Source: Deltaproteobacteria bacterium
GTDB taxonomy: Bacteria; Desulfobacterota; Desulfobacteria; Desulfobacterales; Desulfosarcinaceae
NCBI GenBank assembly: GCA_021824175.1
Contig: JAKALP010000001.1
Span: forward strand, 1 to 64,000
Length of the DNA stretch: 64,000 bases
Reading direction: 5' to 3'
Shown: positions 43,190 through 51,632 of the stretch, piece after piece
Position numbering within the stretch: position 1 is the first letter of the stretch
How the letters are laid out: each line of letters starts with the position of its first letter
Notes under the pieces: model-generated
Told to the model about the DNA's origin: nothing
The model's database searches: none
Seen by the model: only the letters and a program-made list of their open reading frames with translations
Translations under genes and position numbers: made by a program

Positions 43190-44200
43190 CTAAGCGTCCA
43201 GTCCATAGGCTCTGGCGGCGTTGCCATGAAACAGCGCCGCTTTTTCGGCCGGGCTCATTGATGCGCTGATGCGTTTGAATGCATTCCAAAGCACGCCGTA
43301 AGCACAAGAGGGTCTGTCTACTGGAAAGTTGCTTTCAAACATGCAGCGCGCGACGCCGAAGCGTTCAAGGCAGTAATTGATATAGGGCGCCATGGCTTCG
43401 GCCAACATTTGGGATGTCGGTGGCTTTGGCTGTCTGTGCCAGCCAAAGCCGCACACTTTCATGCCCAACCCGCCCAGCTTGACCACCACATTGTCACAGG
43501 CCGCCAGGATATCGATGCCGCGGCGCCACTCCGTAAAGCCTTCTTTTCTTTGGCCCTCATAAGGACCAATGCCCAGGGGGGTGCCTACGTGATCCAGGAT
43601 GATGAGGGTATCGCCAAAGGCGCGCGCCAGCTCCGCCAACTCAGCCATCTGGGTGTGGTAGATCCAGGCATCGAAACTCAGATCAAATTTTCGCAGACAG
43701 GCAAACCCTTCCCGATAGTGGAGATCCATTAACAGTCCCTCGGGCGGACGGGTATGGGCGTTGTTGATCTGATCGCTGGCGTGCCAGGCCACCGCATGGC
43801 GGATGCCGCGAAACCGGCCGTCGCCGGCTTCCAGATGGGCCTCAAGAACCGGCACTACAGCGTCGCCCAAAGTCAGGTCCGCAAACCCCACAATGCCCGC
43901 GGCCACCTGGGTCGGCCCGAATTGACCGGCCGCGTTGGATGTGGCGATGTCGCGCACGAATTCGGTTTCGCCCACCGGCCGCATCTCCTTCGGGCCGGTC
44001 AGGCGATATTGGGACAAGCACTCCACGAAAACGGTCTGCACGATGTTATGGCCGCTGCCGATATCTTCCAGCAATTCTTTCAGGAGATAACGGCTGTTGG
44101 GGTATTCCCAAAGGTGGTGGTGGGGATCGATGATGGGCAGTTCCGGCTCGATGGGATCTTCCACCGTCAATGCCAGCCATGTCTGAAGGTCGATGGTCAT
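43190..44200 (-). CDS. Amidohydrolase-2 family metal hydrolase
   Basis: A 336-residue TIM-barrel hydrolase. Metal-binding residues appear in PIIDPHHHLWEYPNSRYL, LSFDAWIYHTQM, TLIILDHVGTPLGIGPYEGQ and the late aspartate in CMFESNFPVDRPSCAY. This is the family of lactonases, decarboxylases and isomerases such as LigI and ACMSD-like enzymes. The close match to the group that hydrolyses lactones or sugar acids is only a tendency. It joins the next gene in the same operon without spacing. Confidence 0.88.
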   Translation of the reverse strand: MTIDLQTWLALTVEDPIEPELPIIDPHHHLWEYPNSRYLLKELLEDIGSGHNIVQTVFVECLSQYRLTGPKEMRPVGETEFVRDIATSNAAGQFGPTQVAAGIVGFADLTLGDAVVPVLEAHLEAGDGRFRGIRHAVAWHASDQINNAHTRPPEGLLMDLHYREGFACLRKFDLSFDAWIYHTQMAELAELARAFGDTLIILDHVGTPLGIGPYEGQRKEGFTEWRRGIDILAACDNVVVKLGGLGMKVCGFGWHRQPKPPTSQMLAEAMAPYINYCLERFGVARCMFESNFPVDRPSCAYGVLWNAFKRISASMSPAEKAALFHGNAARAYGLDA

Positions 44201-44215
44201 ACGGCCTCCTTTTGG

Positions 44216-44701
44216 TCAGGTCTCAATCCAAAGACGCATCATATCCAGAGCCGGCTGAAAGCCGATCTGCTCATAAATCGGCCGGCCTTCGGCGCTGGCG
44301 TTAAGTATTACTCCGCGGATGCCCCGGCCTTTGCAATCTTCAATAATTGCTTCAATGATCCGGCGGGCACAGCCCCGACCGCGATGCTCCCGTTCCGTGA
44401 AGATGGTATGAATATAGGCCATCCAGGGGTTGAGGTCGATGGGCACCGGTAAATGGCTGACGACGGTGACCGCGCCACTGGCAAGGATGCCGCCATTTTC
44501 TTCCGCCACCCAGCTGCGGTAGATGCCTTCCGGGATCTGCTGTTCCAATTTCCGCTGATAGGCGGACTCCAATTGCCGCGCCAGGGACGGCTCCAAGCGG
44601 TCATTTTTTTGCTGCCACATATCTTCGAACATCCGGCGATGGTGCCGCGCTAAAATGGGGATCTCTTCCAAATTCGCGGGGCGAATCTGCAAACTGTTCA
44701 A
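44216..44701 (-). CDS. GNAT family N-acetyltransferase
   Basis: A 161-residue single-domain acetyltransferase with the acetyl-CoA loop in IFTEREHRGRGCARRIIEAI and the following VILNASAEGRPIYEQIGFQP. The acceptor is unknown. It lies 15 nt upstream of the amidohydrolase gene and 25 nt downstream of the hydrolase gene, second in the operon. Confidence 0.88.
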   Translation of the reverse strand: MNSLQIRPANLEEIPILARHHRRMFEDMWQQKNDRLEPSLARQLESAYQRKLEQQIPEGIYRSWVAEENGGILASGAVTVVSHLPVPIDLNPWMAYIHTIFTEREHRGRGCARRIIEAIIEDCKGRGIRGVILNASAEGRPIYEQIGFQPALDMMRLWIET

Positions 44702-44726
44702 AGTTTGGGTTCCTTATTTGCTATCT

Positions 44727-45548
44727 CTATCTGGGCGTCTCATTTTTATTAAACTGACCCATTCGCAGAAACTGGATGGTCTGGGCAATGGTCTCTTCTT
44801 CTTCCATGATGAAGGTATGGGAATAGGGCAGCACCAAAAAGTCCGTCATACCCTGGACCTTGGCATGTTCTACCGAGACTTTGCCGTCATTTTCACCGGA
44901 GATGCGATTGGAAAATCGTCGATCGAAAATGGTCGGCGCATTGCCGGTGATAATGCCGACCGGATAAGTCACCGGACCCAGGCTGGCGGCGATGCCCGTT
45001 GGCCCGGTGCTCAGTTGTCGTCCGGCTGGACCATTGAGCCATCGATAGAACCAATGCTGTTGCAGGGTATCGGCCAGCTCGCTGCCCCGGTTGGGCGGGC
45101 CGAGCATCACGACGCGGCCCAAATTTTTAAAGGGATGCCGCGAAAGATAATAGCGCACCAACAGGCCGCCCATGGAATGGGTAACGAAATGGATGGTGTC
45201 GCAACTGGCGGTTTGGCATTGCTCCAGAGCCTTTGGAATTGCTTCCATTGCCAGTGCCTCAATGGGGCGCCGGCGTGATGGGTAACCGATATTGACGGTC
45301 TTAAAGCCGGCCTTTTCAAGCCCGGCGGCAATGGTGCGCAGGGAGCGATAGGTACGGCCCAGACCGTGCAATAATACGACGCAGGCGCGCGTGTCCTGGG
45401 GCCGCGGGCTGGGTTCGGGCTCCGTGGCCGCCAGGCCGCCGCTGACGGCGGTCAGGAAGATCAAGTATGTCGCCAGCGGCATGCGCACATATTTGGAGAG
45501 GTTTTCAGTCACCATGTCCTTATCAGCTGTTATCATGATTGAGTCCAT
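44727..45548 (-). CDS. Secreted alpha/beta hydrolase, lipase-like
   Basis: A protein of about 273 residues, first gene of the five-gene operon. CVVLLHGLGRTYRSLRTIAA gives the oxyanion region, and the nucleophile elbow is VTHSMGGLL (GxSxG-like HSMGG). Later HTFIM supplies the catalytic histidine. LATYLIFLTAVSGGLAA is a signal peptide, so the functional start could be the internal Met at 45482. Starts beyond 45670 are excluded because they fall in the terminator of the upstream gene. Similar to PGAP1/LipA-type esterases. Confidence 0.8.
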   Translation of the reverse strand: MDSIMITADKDMVTENLSKYVRMPLATYLIFLTAVSGGLAATEPEPSPRPQDTRACVVLLHGLGRTYRSLRTIAAGLEKAGFKTVNIGYPSRRRPIEALAMEAIPKALEQCQTASCDTIHFVTHSMGGLLVRYYLSRHPFKNLGRVVMLGPPNRGSELADTLQQHWFYRWLNGPAGRQLSTGPTGIAASLGPVTYPVGIITGNAPTIFDRRFSNRISGENDGKVSVEHAKVQGMTDFLVLPYSHTFIMEEEETIAQTIQFLRMGQFNKNETPR

Positions 45549-45671
45549 ATTGATGGGCTCGTCCGGAAGTCGCCGCGGATGTCCGCTGGGAATTTGACGT
45601 GTCCTTGAATATAGGCCATCGTCAAGAGATAATATATGCCACAATAACGGCCTAATGGCTACAAGACCTCT

Positions 45672-45710
45672 CAAAAAAAGGCCGGGAAGGTCTTGGTGAC
45701 CTGCCCGGCC
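45672..45710 (-). terminator. Rho-independent terminator of the acetyl-CoA hydrolase gene
   Basis: On the minus strand GGCCGGGCAGGTC, loop ACCAA, GACCTTCCCGGCC then a run of seven T. The stem has one mismatch. It begins 60 nt after the stop at 45771, and defines the upstream limit of the lipase-like operon. Confidence 0.93.
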
Positions 45711-45770
45711 GTATTTAGTGCTCATTTTTATTCGGGGCAACCGCCCCAACTTCAAGCCGTTGCTACGCCA

Positions 45771-47942
45771 TTAAAAGAAACCCGCCACTTTAAAGGCCAG
45801 CATCAGTGTTTTCTGGGACTGGATCTCCTCAGGGGTTTTGGCGGTGGTCAACCCCATGCGGTCGAACATGGGTTTGAGTCCGGCCGGCACCTCGTTGGGC
45901 AGCCCCTTCATGATTTCCGGGAACTTGGCGGCATCGGGACCAGCGGCCTTATTCTTGAGCGCTTTCATGGCGAAGGCGATGAAAAGTTCTTCACCGCTGA
46001 AGATGGTGCCGAAGGGGAAATCCGGGAACAGCCCCTGGGCCTTGAACTCCTTGAGAATGGCGGCCAGACGTTCCGGCGTGTTGTTGCGGTACTGCTCGGG
46101 AATCTGGTAGTCCTCGGAAATCTTCTTGCACTTCTTGGCCTCGGCCAGCAGCTCTTCCTGGAAGCGCGAATCGGTGACATTGAGCATGGCCTTGATGATA
46201 TCTTGATCGGTTTTGCTGCGGATGTCGGCGATGCCGTACTCGGTAACCACGATGTCTCTGAGGTGACGGGGGATGGTCACGTTGCCATAGTTGTAAAGGA
46301 TATTGGAATAGGTCTTGCCCTTTTCCTGACGGACGCTCTTGATCATCATGATCACGCGGGCATCGTGCAAGGCATGGCCCATGGAGACGAAGTTGTACTG
46401 GCCGCCCACGCCGCTGATCACGGTGCCGTCCTCGAACATGTCCGAGGAGATGTGGCCCAGCAGGGTGGCTTTCATGCCGGTGTTGCAGAAACGGCCGTTT
46501 TTGCGCTGCAGGCGACGCAGCGCCTCGCCGCCGTAAAGCTGGTTGGCCACGTTGACACCGGTCATCTCAAACTGCAGTTGCTCGGCCAAGGGCATGGTTT
46601 TGAGGGTCTCGTAAAAATCCTGGGGGCCAATGAAGAAGGCGCCGGTGAGCACCACGCCGTTTTTTAACTCGCTGCCCAGGCAGTTGGCGCTGATGGCTTT
46701 GAGGTTGGCGGCATCGGCCAGCAGTGGGGAGTAGGTCTTGCCGTTGCAGACGATCTGTCCTTTTGCGTACGCGGCTTCCGCTTTGAAAACCCCCACTTTC
46801 TGCAGCGATAGAAAATCCTTTTCTGTTAGGTAGGGGTGAATCGTCTCCTGATCGATCATCTGTTGCAGGATGTCGGCCGGGATCTTGTCTTTGAGCTTGC
46901 CTTCGTTGATCAGTTTCTGCACGCCCACATGGTGGTAGACTTTGCGTTTGATGACGCCGCTTTTGTAAAGTTGCACAAAGCCATCCACGAGCATCTCCGT
47001 GGAACCGTAGAGGCCCTTTTCGAAAACACCCATGCCGCCGATGGCATCGATCAAGGCGCCATAACGGGCCTTGATGCCGCTGCCCTCAATCACTTTTTTG
47101 TAGGACTCGTTGTGGTTGTTGCGCAGGCCCAGGCTATAGGCGATGGCGTCGCCCAGGGCGCCGATGCCGATCTGCAGGGTGCCGTCGTCTTTGATCAGGC
47201 TGCTGACATGCAGGCCGATCATGTAGTCGGTCACGGCCACGGGTTGGCGCGGCGTGGCGAACAGGGCATCATAGGCATCGCGATCATCGACGACGATGTC
47301 CCATACCTCTGGTTTGACCACGGCGTCACCGTACATAAATGGCAGATTGGGATTGACCACGCCGATGGAGAGATTGTGGATGCCTTTTTTGGCATTGTTT
47401 TTAAAAAGTTCTAAAGTCTCCAAAATGCAGTCGGCATTGGAAGCCGCGCTGTAGAGCACTTGGCCATTCTCTTCCTTTTTGCCCATCATTTGGGCGTAGA
47501 TCATATTGCCGTAGCCGTTGGCGTCGCGCACCGTGTGGGTATAGTTGGAGCTGATATAGCTTTGCTGCATTTTCGGGTCGCGGATGTAGGCGCCGGCCTT
47601 GCAGTAGACCTCTGTGACGACCACGTTTTCGGGCAGCTTGCCGGCCCGCAGATCAAGCATGTAGTTCAGATCCTTCACACCGGCAAAGTGTTTTTCCACG
47701 ATGGGTCCGAAAAAGCGACGCTCCAAATCAGTGGCTCCAGACGGTTTTTCAACGGACAGAGAGGTCATGATGGTGAGCTTGGTGGTGGGATCATTTTTCA
47801 CACGGTCATACAGGGCATTGATCAGCGTCACCGGCTTGCCAAGACCCAGGGGCATACCGATTCTGATATCTTTGCCGTACAGCTCAATGATCCGATCCAC
47901 AGCCTGCTCAACATTTAGATAGAGTGGTTTTTTCGCTTCCAT
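45771..47942 (-). CDS. Acetyl-CoA hydrolase/transferase family protein
   Basis: A 723-residue CoA-transferase-fold enzyme. Motifs include RIGMPLGLGKPVTLINALYD, IGIGALGDAIAYSLGLRNN and the C-terminal AcetylCoA_hyd_C block NFVSMGHALHDARVIMMIKS with NVTIPRHLRDIVVTEYGIAD. The catalytic glutamate of the CoA transferase family is expected near the GVGGQYNF block. It is longer than typical (about 500-650) because of an extended C-terminus. In anaerobes it moves CoA between acetate and other acids. It stands alone with its own terminator. Confidence 0.9.
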   Translation of the reverse strand: MEAKKPLYLNVEQAVDRIIELYGKDIRIGMPLGLGKPVTLINALYDRVKNDPTTKLTIMTSLSVEKPSGATDLERRFFGPIVEKHFAGVKDLNYMLDLRAGKLPENVVVTEVYCKAGAYIRDPKMQQSYISSNYTHTVRDANGYGNMIYAQMMGKKEENGQVLYSAASNADCILETLELFKNNAKKGIHNLSIGVVNPNLPFMYGDAVVKPEVWDIVVDDRDAYDALFATPRQPVAVTDYMIGLHVSSLIKDDGTLQIGIGALGDAIAYSLGLRNNHNESYKKVIEGSGIKARYGALIDAIGGMGVFEKGLYGSTEMLVDGFVQLYKSGVIKRKVYHHVGVQKLINEGKLKDKIPADILQQMIDQETIHPYLTEKDFLSLQKVGVFKAEAAYAKGQIVCNGKTYSPLLADAANLKAISANCLGSELKNGVVLTGAFFIGPQDFYETLKTMPLAEQLQFEMTGVNVANQLYGGEALRRLQRKNGRFCNTGMKATLLGHISSDMFEDGTVISGVGGQYNFVSMGHALHDARVIMMIKSVRQEKGKTYSNILYNYGNVTIPRHLRDIVVTEYGIADIRSKTDQDIIKAMLNVTDSRFQEELLAEAKKCKKISEDYQIPEQYRNNTPERLAAILKEFKAQGLFPDFPFGTIFSGEELFIAFAMKALKNKAAGPDAAKFPEIMKGLPNEVPAGLKPMFDRMGLTTAKTPEEIQSQKTLMLAFKVAGFF

Positions 47943-48165
47943 ACCGATAGGTCCTCACTATAAGAATTTATAATAAATTCCGGTCGCAACGCGGCCCGGT
48001 GAACGTTTGATCCCCAACCCTAGGAATAAAGAGACGGGTAGATATCAATTATTTGTCAAAAGCTCCAGCATTAATTTTATTTAGTCTTTATATTCGGGAT
48101 TTTATAAATGATGTAAATTCAGAAAATGGGGTGTGGTTGCAAGCTATTAAATTCAGCCTTTTACC

Positions 48166-48227
48166 ATCCGCGCCATCCATGTGATCTATGGTAAAAAATG
48201 ACCACGGATTACACTGATGGCACGGAT
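48166..48227. repeat. MITE-like imperfect inverted repeat
   Basis: The left arm (ATCCGCGCCATCCATGTGAT then CTATGGT) and right arm (ACCACGGATTACACTGATGG then CACGGAT) are imperfect inverse complements around an AT loop. The right arm resembles the CACGGATTACAC-type dispersed repeats common in bacterial intergenic DNA. Confidence 0.6.
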
Positions 48228-48439
48228 AGTGGTTGCCGACTAATGGATTTTGAAAATGGGTCTCACGCAACGGCGCTGCGGCGCAACGTAAAAAGCGGAA
48301 TGAGCGTTTGTTTAGAAGAAGTAATACTACCAATCAAATTTGAGCGATTTGGGAGAAAGGAAACGGTGGTTGGTGAGGAATTCAATACGCCGCAAACCGC
48401 CGTCAAATGCTTCTTCAGACCGAAGATTTAATATTTAAG

Positions 48440-48530
48440 ACCCCATTCGTTGGTCCCAGGCTGACGCCGGGCGAGCCGTCGGCCTAGGTGATGGCGGTCA
48501 GCCGGTTGTTGGCGTCGTGAGCATGGGGGG
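48440..48530 (-). pseudogene. RHS/YD-repeat remnant with stop codon
   Basis: On the minus strand one frame reads HDANNRLTAIT, a stop, then ADGSPGVSL, a classical YD-repeat sentence broken by a TAG. No start or continuation is nearby. It is a fossil of an RHS gene of the kind still present at 51633-52910. Confidence 0.6.
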
Positions 48531-48850
48531 TGGATAGTCCGTAATGGTTTCCTATGAGTTCAGCGGTTAGGGGGCATACGCGGTTTTTGCGGTGGAATGT
48601 GTGGGTGGGTGCAGATGCCTTTTGAATAAGGATTGGAATTCATGCGCACTTGCATTCTTTTCAGGGAAAACAAAGAAAGAATTGTTCATGATCCGCGGTT
48701 TTGGTATTATAAAAAATACCAATAGAGGCATATTATGAATGTTTTCGACATGATCGCAATCAACAAACCATCCTTGGATGTGATCTGTAATAGCTTTAAA
48801 TGGTAGGTAGAAAGTTTATCCACTAAGAGCGATTGCGGAAGGAATTATTA

Positions 48851-49087
48851 ATGCCCACAGTTTTGCGATCCGGTCCGTATCGCTTATATTTCTACAGTCA
48901 CGAACCCAATGAAGCGCCGCACGTTCATATTGATCATAATGATCAGTCGTGCAAGTTTTGGCTCCGGCCCGTAGCGCTTGCCCGTAATCTTGGTTTTAAC
49001 GCCAAAGAGTTGCGCGAGCTGGAAAAATTGGTCATCGATAATCAATTGCGGCTTTTGGAGGCTTGGAATGAATATTTCGGAAATTAA
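48851..49087 (+). CDS. DUF4160 protein
   Basis: A 78-residue protein beginning MPTVLRSGPYRLYFYSHEPN, then EAPHVHIDHNDQSCKFWLRP and an ELRELEKLVIDNQLRLLEAW helix, a clear DUF4160 match. It starts at 48851, about 8 nt after GGAAGGA. The following DUF2442 gene overlaps its end by 20 nt. Such DUF4160/DUF2442 pairs are widespread and look like small toxin-antitoxin modules, but the roles are not established. Confidence 0.85.
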   Translation: MPTVLRSGPYRLYFYSHEPNEAPHVHIDHNDQSCKFWLRPVALARNLGFNAKELRELEKLVIDNQLRLLEAWNEYFGN

Positions 49088-49343
49088 ACCCGGCGAACGA
49101 GTCAAGGATGTGCATTTTTCCGAGGACAGTTTAAGCGTGGATCTGATGGATGGCCGAACGATCAGCGTGCCGCTGGCGTGGTATCCGCGCCTATTGCATG
49201 CCGACGCCAAACAGCGCAAAAACTGGAAGATAAGCGGCGGCGGTTTTGGCATCCATTGGCCGGATATCGACGAGGATCTGAGCACCGAAGGTTTGCTTCG
49301 CGGAGCTCCCGCGCCGCATCGCGCCATGTCAAATGTTGCGTAG
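49068..49343 (+). CDS. DUF2442 protein
   Basis: A 91-residue protein, MNISEIKPGERVKDVHFSED, then SLSVDLMDGRTISVPLAWYP and WKISGGGFGIHWPDIDEDLS, the DUF2442 signature. TTTTGGAGG precedes the ATG inside the DUF4160 gene. It overlaps that gene by 20 nt, implying translational coupling. The C-terminal tail (LRGAPAPHRAMSNVA) is longer and less conserved. It is probably the antitoxin-like partner if the pair is a toxin-antitoxin module. Confidence 0.85.
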   Translation: MNISEIKPGERVKDVHFSEDSLSVDLMDGRTISVPLAWYPRLLHADAKQRKNWKISGGGFGIHWPDIDEDLSTEGLLRGAPAPHRAMSNVA

Positions 49344-49373
49344 CCCCCTAAAAATCTGATTTGAGAAGAACAA

Positions 49374-49417
49374 AGACGGTGATTAAAGAAGAAATTGATC
49401 TTCAAAAATCGCCGTCT
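49374..49417. repeat. Hairpin element with GACGG...CCGTC ends, copy A
   Basis: AGACGGTGATT and AATCGCCGTCT are inverse complements with one wobble. The interior (AAAGAAGAAATTGATC) is shared with a second copy at 50847-50889. The rest of 49418-49735 shows only the word GATGACCCCGTTGG, related to the tandem block at 51 kb. Confidence 0.65.
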
Positions 49418-49735
49418 GGCTTGGATTAAATGGCTAATTCAAATTCAAGGTGGATGACCCCGTTGGTCCTGTTGGTTCAGGGATAGCCGGATATGGGTGG
49501 CATTGAATAATGCCCCGGACGCAAGCAGTTTGTAGGTTGCTTGCCTCTTTCATTGTAAGAAGCGCCTTGAAGTATAAATAATATGGACGATTGCCGAATT
49601 GCCGTCGCACCTTGGAAAATTTTCTCCAGAATACTATTTTAATTCAGCAAAGGGGCAAAAACAGCCCTAAATTCTACGACTGCAAATTCGGCAACAGGTA
49701 CGATAGGATTTTGGCAAAACACATTTACATTTACT

Positions 49736-49818
49736 CTCTCGCCAAGGCGCAAAGCGCGCAAAGATGTTTTAGTACAATTGAAGTGTTCTTCTTGTCGTAC
49801 TTGGCGTCTTCGCGAGAG
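49736..49818. repeat. Long inverted repeat of the CTCTCGCCAAGGCGC type
   Basis: CTCTCGCCAAGGCGC (49736-49750) and GCGTCTTCGCGAGAG (49804-49818) pair at 13 of 15 positions around a 53-nt AT-rich centre. The word GGCGCAAAGCGCGCAAAG is the sort of dispersed intergenic repeat found in many genomes. No transposase is nearby. Confidence 0.6.
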
Positions 49819-49881
49819 AAATACTGTTAACCGGTCTCACGCAACGACACTGCATCCCCAACCTCCCAAATAGTCAGTAAT

Positions 49882-50205
49882 TCAGTAAGGTGCCCCCGGA
49901 ATTCGCCGGAATTCCGGCGTATAGGTGCGCCGCAGCACCTCGCCGTCCATGATGGAGGCGATCTGATAATTTTGATCAAAGCCTTTGGCCTCGGCCATGC
50001 CATTGCCCAGGGTCATGGCGGTGAGCGGACCAAACGGCTTATACGCCACGTTCTGGGCCAGGGGCGCAAAGCCGCCGCCGGCATTGAGCCGCACGCTGCC
50101 CACGCGGCCCACATCCACGGCATCGGGCAGTAACTCCACCACTTGACGGGTGGGGTAATTTTTAAAGCCGGGCGATAAATGCGACGAATTGTCAGGGCTG
50201 CACAA
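49882..50205 (-). pseudogene. RHS gene fragment
   Basis: A 107-residue frame. NAGGGFAPLAQNVAYKPFG and the following PLTAMTLGNGMAEAKGFDQN, then YQIASIMDGEVLRRTYTPE, repeat the opening of the RHS protein at 51633-52910 almost word for word (there MTAMTLGNGMAQAKGFDQNY). It then diverges and stops after GAPY. Its upstream part (PTRQVVELLPDAVDVGRVGS) looks like a corroded YD repeat. This is a cut RHS copy, not a functional gene. Confidence 0.75.
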
Positions 50206-50388
50206 TTGTGTTACGGTTAATTAACTCAACAAGCTGGACGTGGAAAATGCCTTGGAAAGACATAATAATTAAGTATCTTATATGACCAAATACCACCTTG
50301 TTGATACATGATCTGAAGGCCCTTACAACGTTCATTGACGCTTTGATACGCAAGCAGCAAGTCAAGGGCGAATAAAAGGAAAAGATGC

Positions 50389-50595
50389 ATGAAACTAAAA
50401 ATCGTTTTGGAACAGGGAATGGACGGTTATATCACCGCCTACTGTCCAGCTTTGAAAGGGTGCGTTACGCAAGGCCGTACCGAACAAGAGGCCATTGAGA
50501 ATCTCAAAGAAGCGATCGAGCTTTATCTTGAAGCCGACCCGCAAGAGCTCATGTTACCCCCGGATAAGTATAAGGTTTTCGAGGTAGCGGTATGA
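50389..50595 (+). CDS. hicB: HicB-like antitoxin (short form)
   Basis: A 68-residue HicB-type protein: KIVLEQGMDGYITAYCPALK then GCVTQGRTEQEAIENLKEAI. It is the partial RNase-H-like HicB fold without a C-terminal DNA-binding domain, so autoregulation is less likely. It starts after AAAAGGAAAAGATGC and overlaps hicA by 4 nt. Confidence 0.9.
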   Translation: MKLKIVLEQGMDGYITAYCPALKGCVTQGRTEQEAIENLKEAIELYLEADPQELMLPPDKYKVFEVAV

Positions 50596-50822
50596 GTCCC
50601 AAGCCCTTGTTGATCTCCGGGCGCAAACTGGTAAAGCTTTTTGAACAACTTGGATATAAAAAGGTCTCTCAACGCGGAAGCCACATCAAGATGAAAAATG
50701 ATGATACCGGCAGTGTTGTCATCATCCCCGACCATAAGGAACTGGACCGCTGGACGCTAAAAACCATCCTTAAGCAAGCTGAGATACCTGACCAGCAGTA
50801 CAATGAACTGGTAAAACAATAG
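50592..50822 (+). CDS. hicA: HicA-like mRNA interferase toxin
   Basis: A 76-residue dsRBD-like toxin with the catalytic histidine (His31) in QRGSHIKM and the fold ISGRKLVKLFEQLGYKKVSQ, VVIIPDHKELDRWTLKTIL. HicA cleaves mRNA and tmRNA. Here it follows hicB rather than preceding it, an order seen in many hicBA loci. It lies between two RHS pieces, as accessory stabilisation modules often do. Confidence 0.92.
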   Translation: MSPKPLLISGRKLVKLFEQLGYKKVSQRGSHIKMKNDDTGSVVIIPDHKELDRWTLKTILKQAEIPDQQYNELVKQ

Positions 50823-50846
50823 ATAGTGAAAACAATTTGAAAAAGG

Positions 50847-50889
50847 GACGGCGGTTAAAGAAGAAATCGATCCTTCGTAAACCGCCGTC
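50847..50889. repeat. Hairpin element with GACGG...CCGTC ends, copy B
   Basis: GACGGCGGTT (50847-50856) and AACCGCCGTC (50880-50889) are a perfect 10-bp inverted repeat. The interior AAAGAAGAAATCGATCC matches copy A at 49374. A right-half-like piece also occurs near 48398. Confidence 0.75.
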
Positions 50890-50909
50890 AAATACAGCTT
50901 CAGACTGAA

Positions 50910-51190
50910 TATTCAATATTTAAGATGTGACCCTGGTGCCCTCCTGGTGCCCTCTCGATACTCCGCAACCACCGTCAAATGCTTCTTCAGATCGAAGATT
51001 TAATATTTAAGATGTGACCCCGTTGGCCTAAGATTTAATATTTAAGATGTGACCCCGTTGGCCTCTTCAGATCGAAGATTTAATATTTAAGATGTGACCC
51101 CGTTGGCCTCCGTTGGCCTAAGATTTAATATTTAAGATGTGACCCCGTTGGCCTAAGATGTGACCCCGTTGGCCTGACCCCGTTGGCCTT
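50910..51190. repeat. Tandem repeat block with ~34-bp unit
   Basis: A unit of 34-35 bp, beginning AAGATTTAATATTTAAG and ending ATGTGACCCCGTTGGCCT, recurs at 50995, 51030, 51075 and 51120, with shortened units at 51110, 51155 and 51176. An imperfect first unit is near 50910. Related single words occur at 48420 and 49450. It lies between hicA and the candidate immunity gene. Confidence 0.9.
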
Positions 51191-51251
51191 TTGGTCGTTG
51201 TATTGGAGATCGAACTGGACAACACCTGCTTGGCTTTTTGTGATTTCCTTC

Positions 51252-51623
51252 TTAAATCCCTTTTTTCTTTTCACGATAGGCCAAGACAAATAAAATAATA
51301 ATGCCTGCCAAAAAAAAAGACATCAAAATTATTCTCAATATTCCGTAGATCTCGCCTTCTATTGGAACGAAAAGCAAAAAGATCTCCAAAAAAAACAGCA
51401 ACAAAATTATCACTGCATAATGAAATAAGAGGCTATTAAAGCCAAACCTAAAAACGATAGTCTTGATAGATCTTTCAAAAATCAGATAAAGACAAAAAAT
51501 AATAGCAAGCAGCGTAAGTGAACCACCAACTAAAATATCACCGGTTGAGTTTGCTTCAGTGAGCCTTTTAATTGACAGCAATGCGATAAGGATCGAACTA
51601 ATTATTGCTAGTAATGATTTCAT
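51252..51623 (-). CDS. Small four-helix membrane protein, candidate immunity protein
   Basis: A 123-residue hydrophobic protein with about four membrane helices (LLAIISSILIALLSIKRL, GGSLTLLAIIFCLYLIF, LLFHYAVIILLLFFLEIF, ILRIILMSFFLAGIIILF). It has no family I recognise. It starts 9 nt after the RHS tip gene, is AT-rich like that tip, and is on the same strand. That is the usual place for the immunity partner of an RHS C-terminal toxin. A membrane immunity protein would fit a membrane-acting toxin. Confidence 0.65.
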   Translation of the reverse strand: MKSLLAIISSILIALLSIKRLTEANSTGDILVGGSLTLLAIIFCLYLIFERSIKTIVFRFGFNSLLFHYAVIILLLFFLEIFLLFVPIEGEIYGILRIILMSFFLAGIIILFVLAYREKKKGI

Positions 51624-51632
51624 AAATTAACT

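Larger units (their letters stand above)
47943..48850. other. 908-nt non-coding region with degenerate repeats
   Basis: It is AT-richer than the flanks. It contains a hairpin element (48166-48227), the words GGTCTCACGCAACG (about 48260, repeated at about 49833) and CGCCGTCAAATGCTTCTTCAG (48398, repeated near 50970), and a dead RHS fragment (48440-48530). No intact gene is visible. It marks the left edge of the accessory segment. Confidence 0.6.

Noticed and set aside
50910..51190. CRISPR array
   Set aside because: Units are directly adjacent without unique spacers, so it is a plain tandem repeat.
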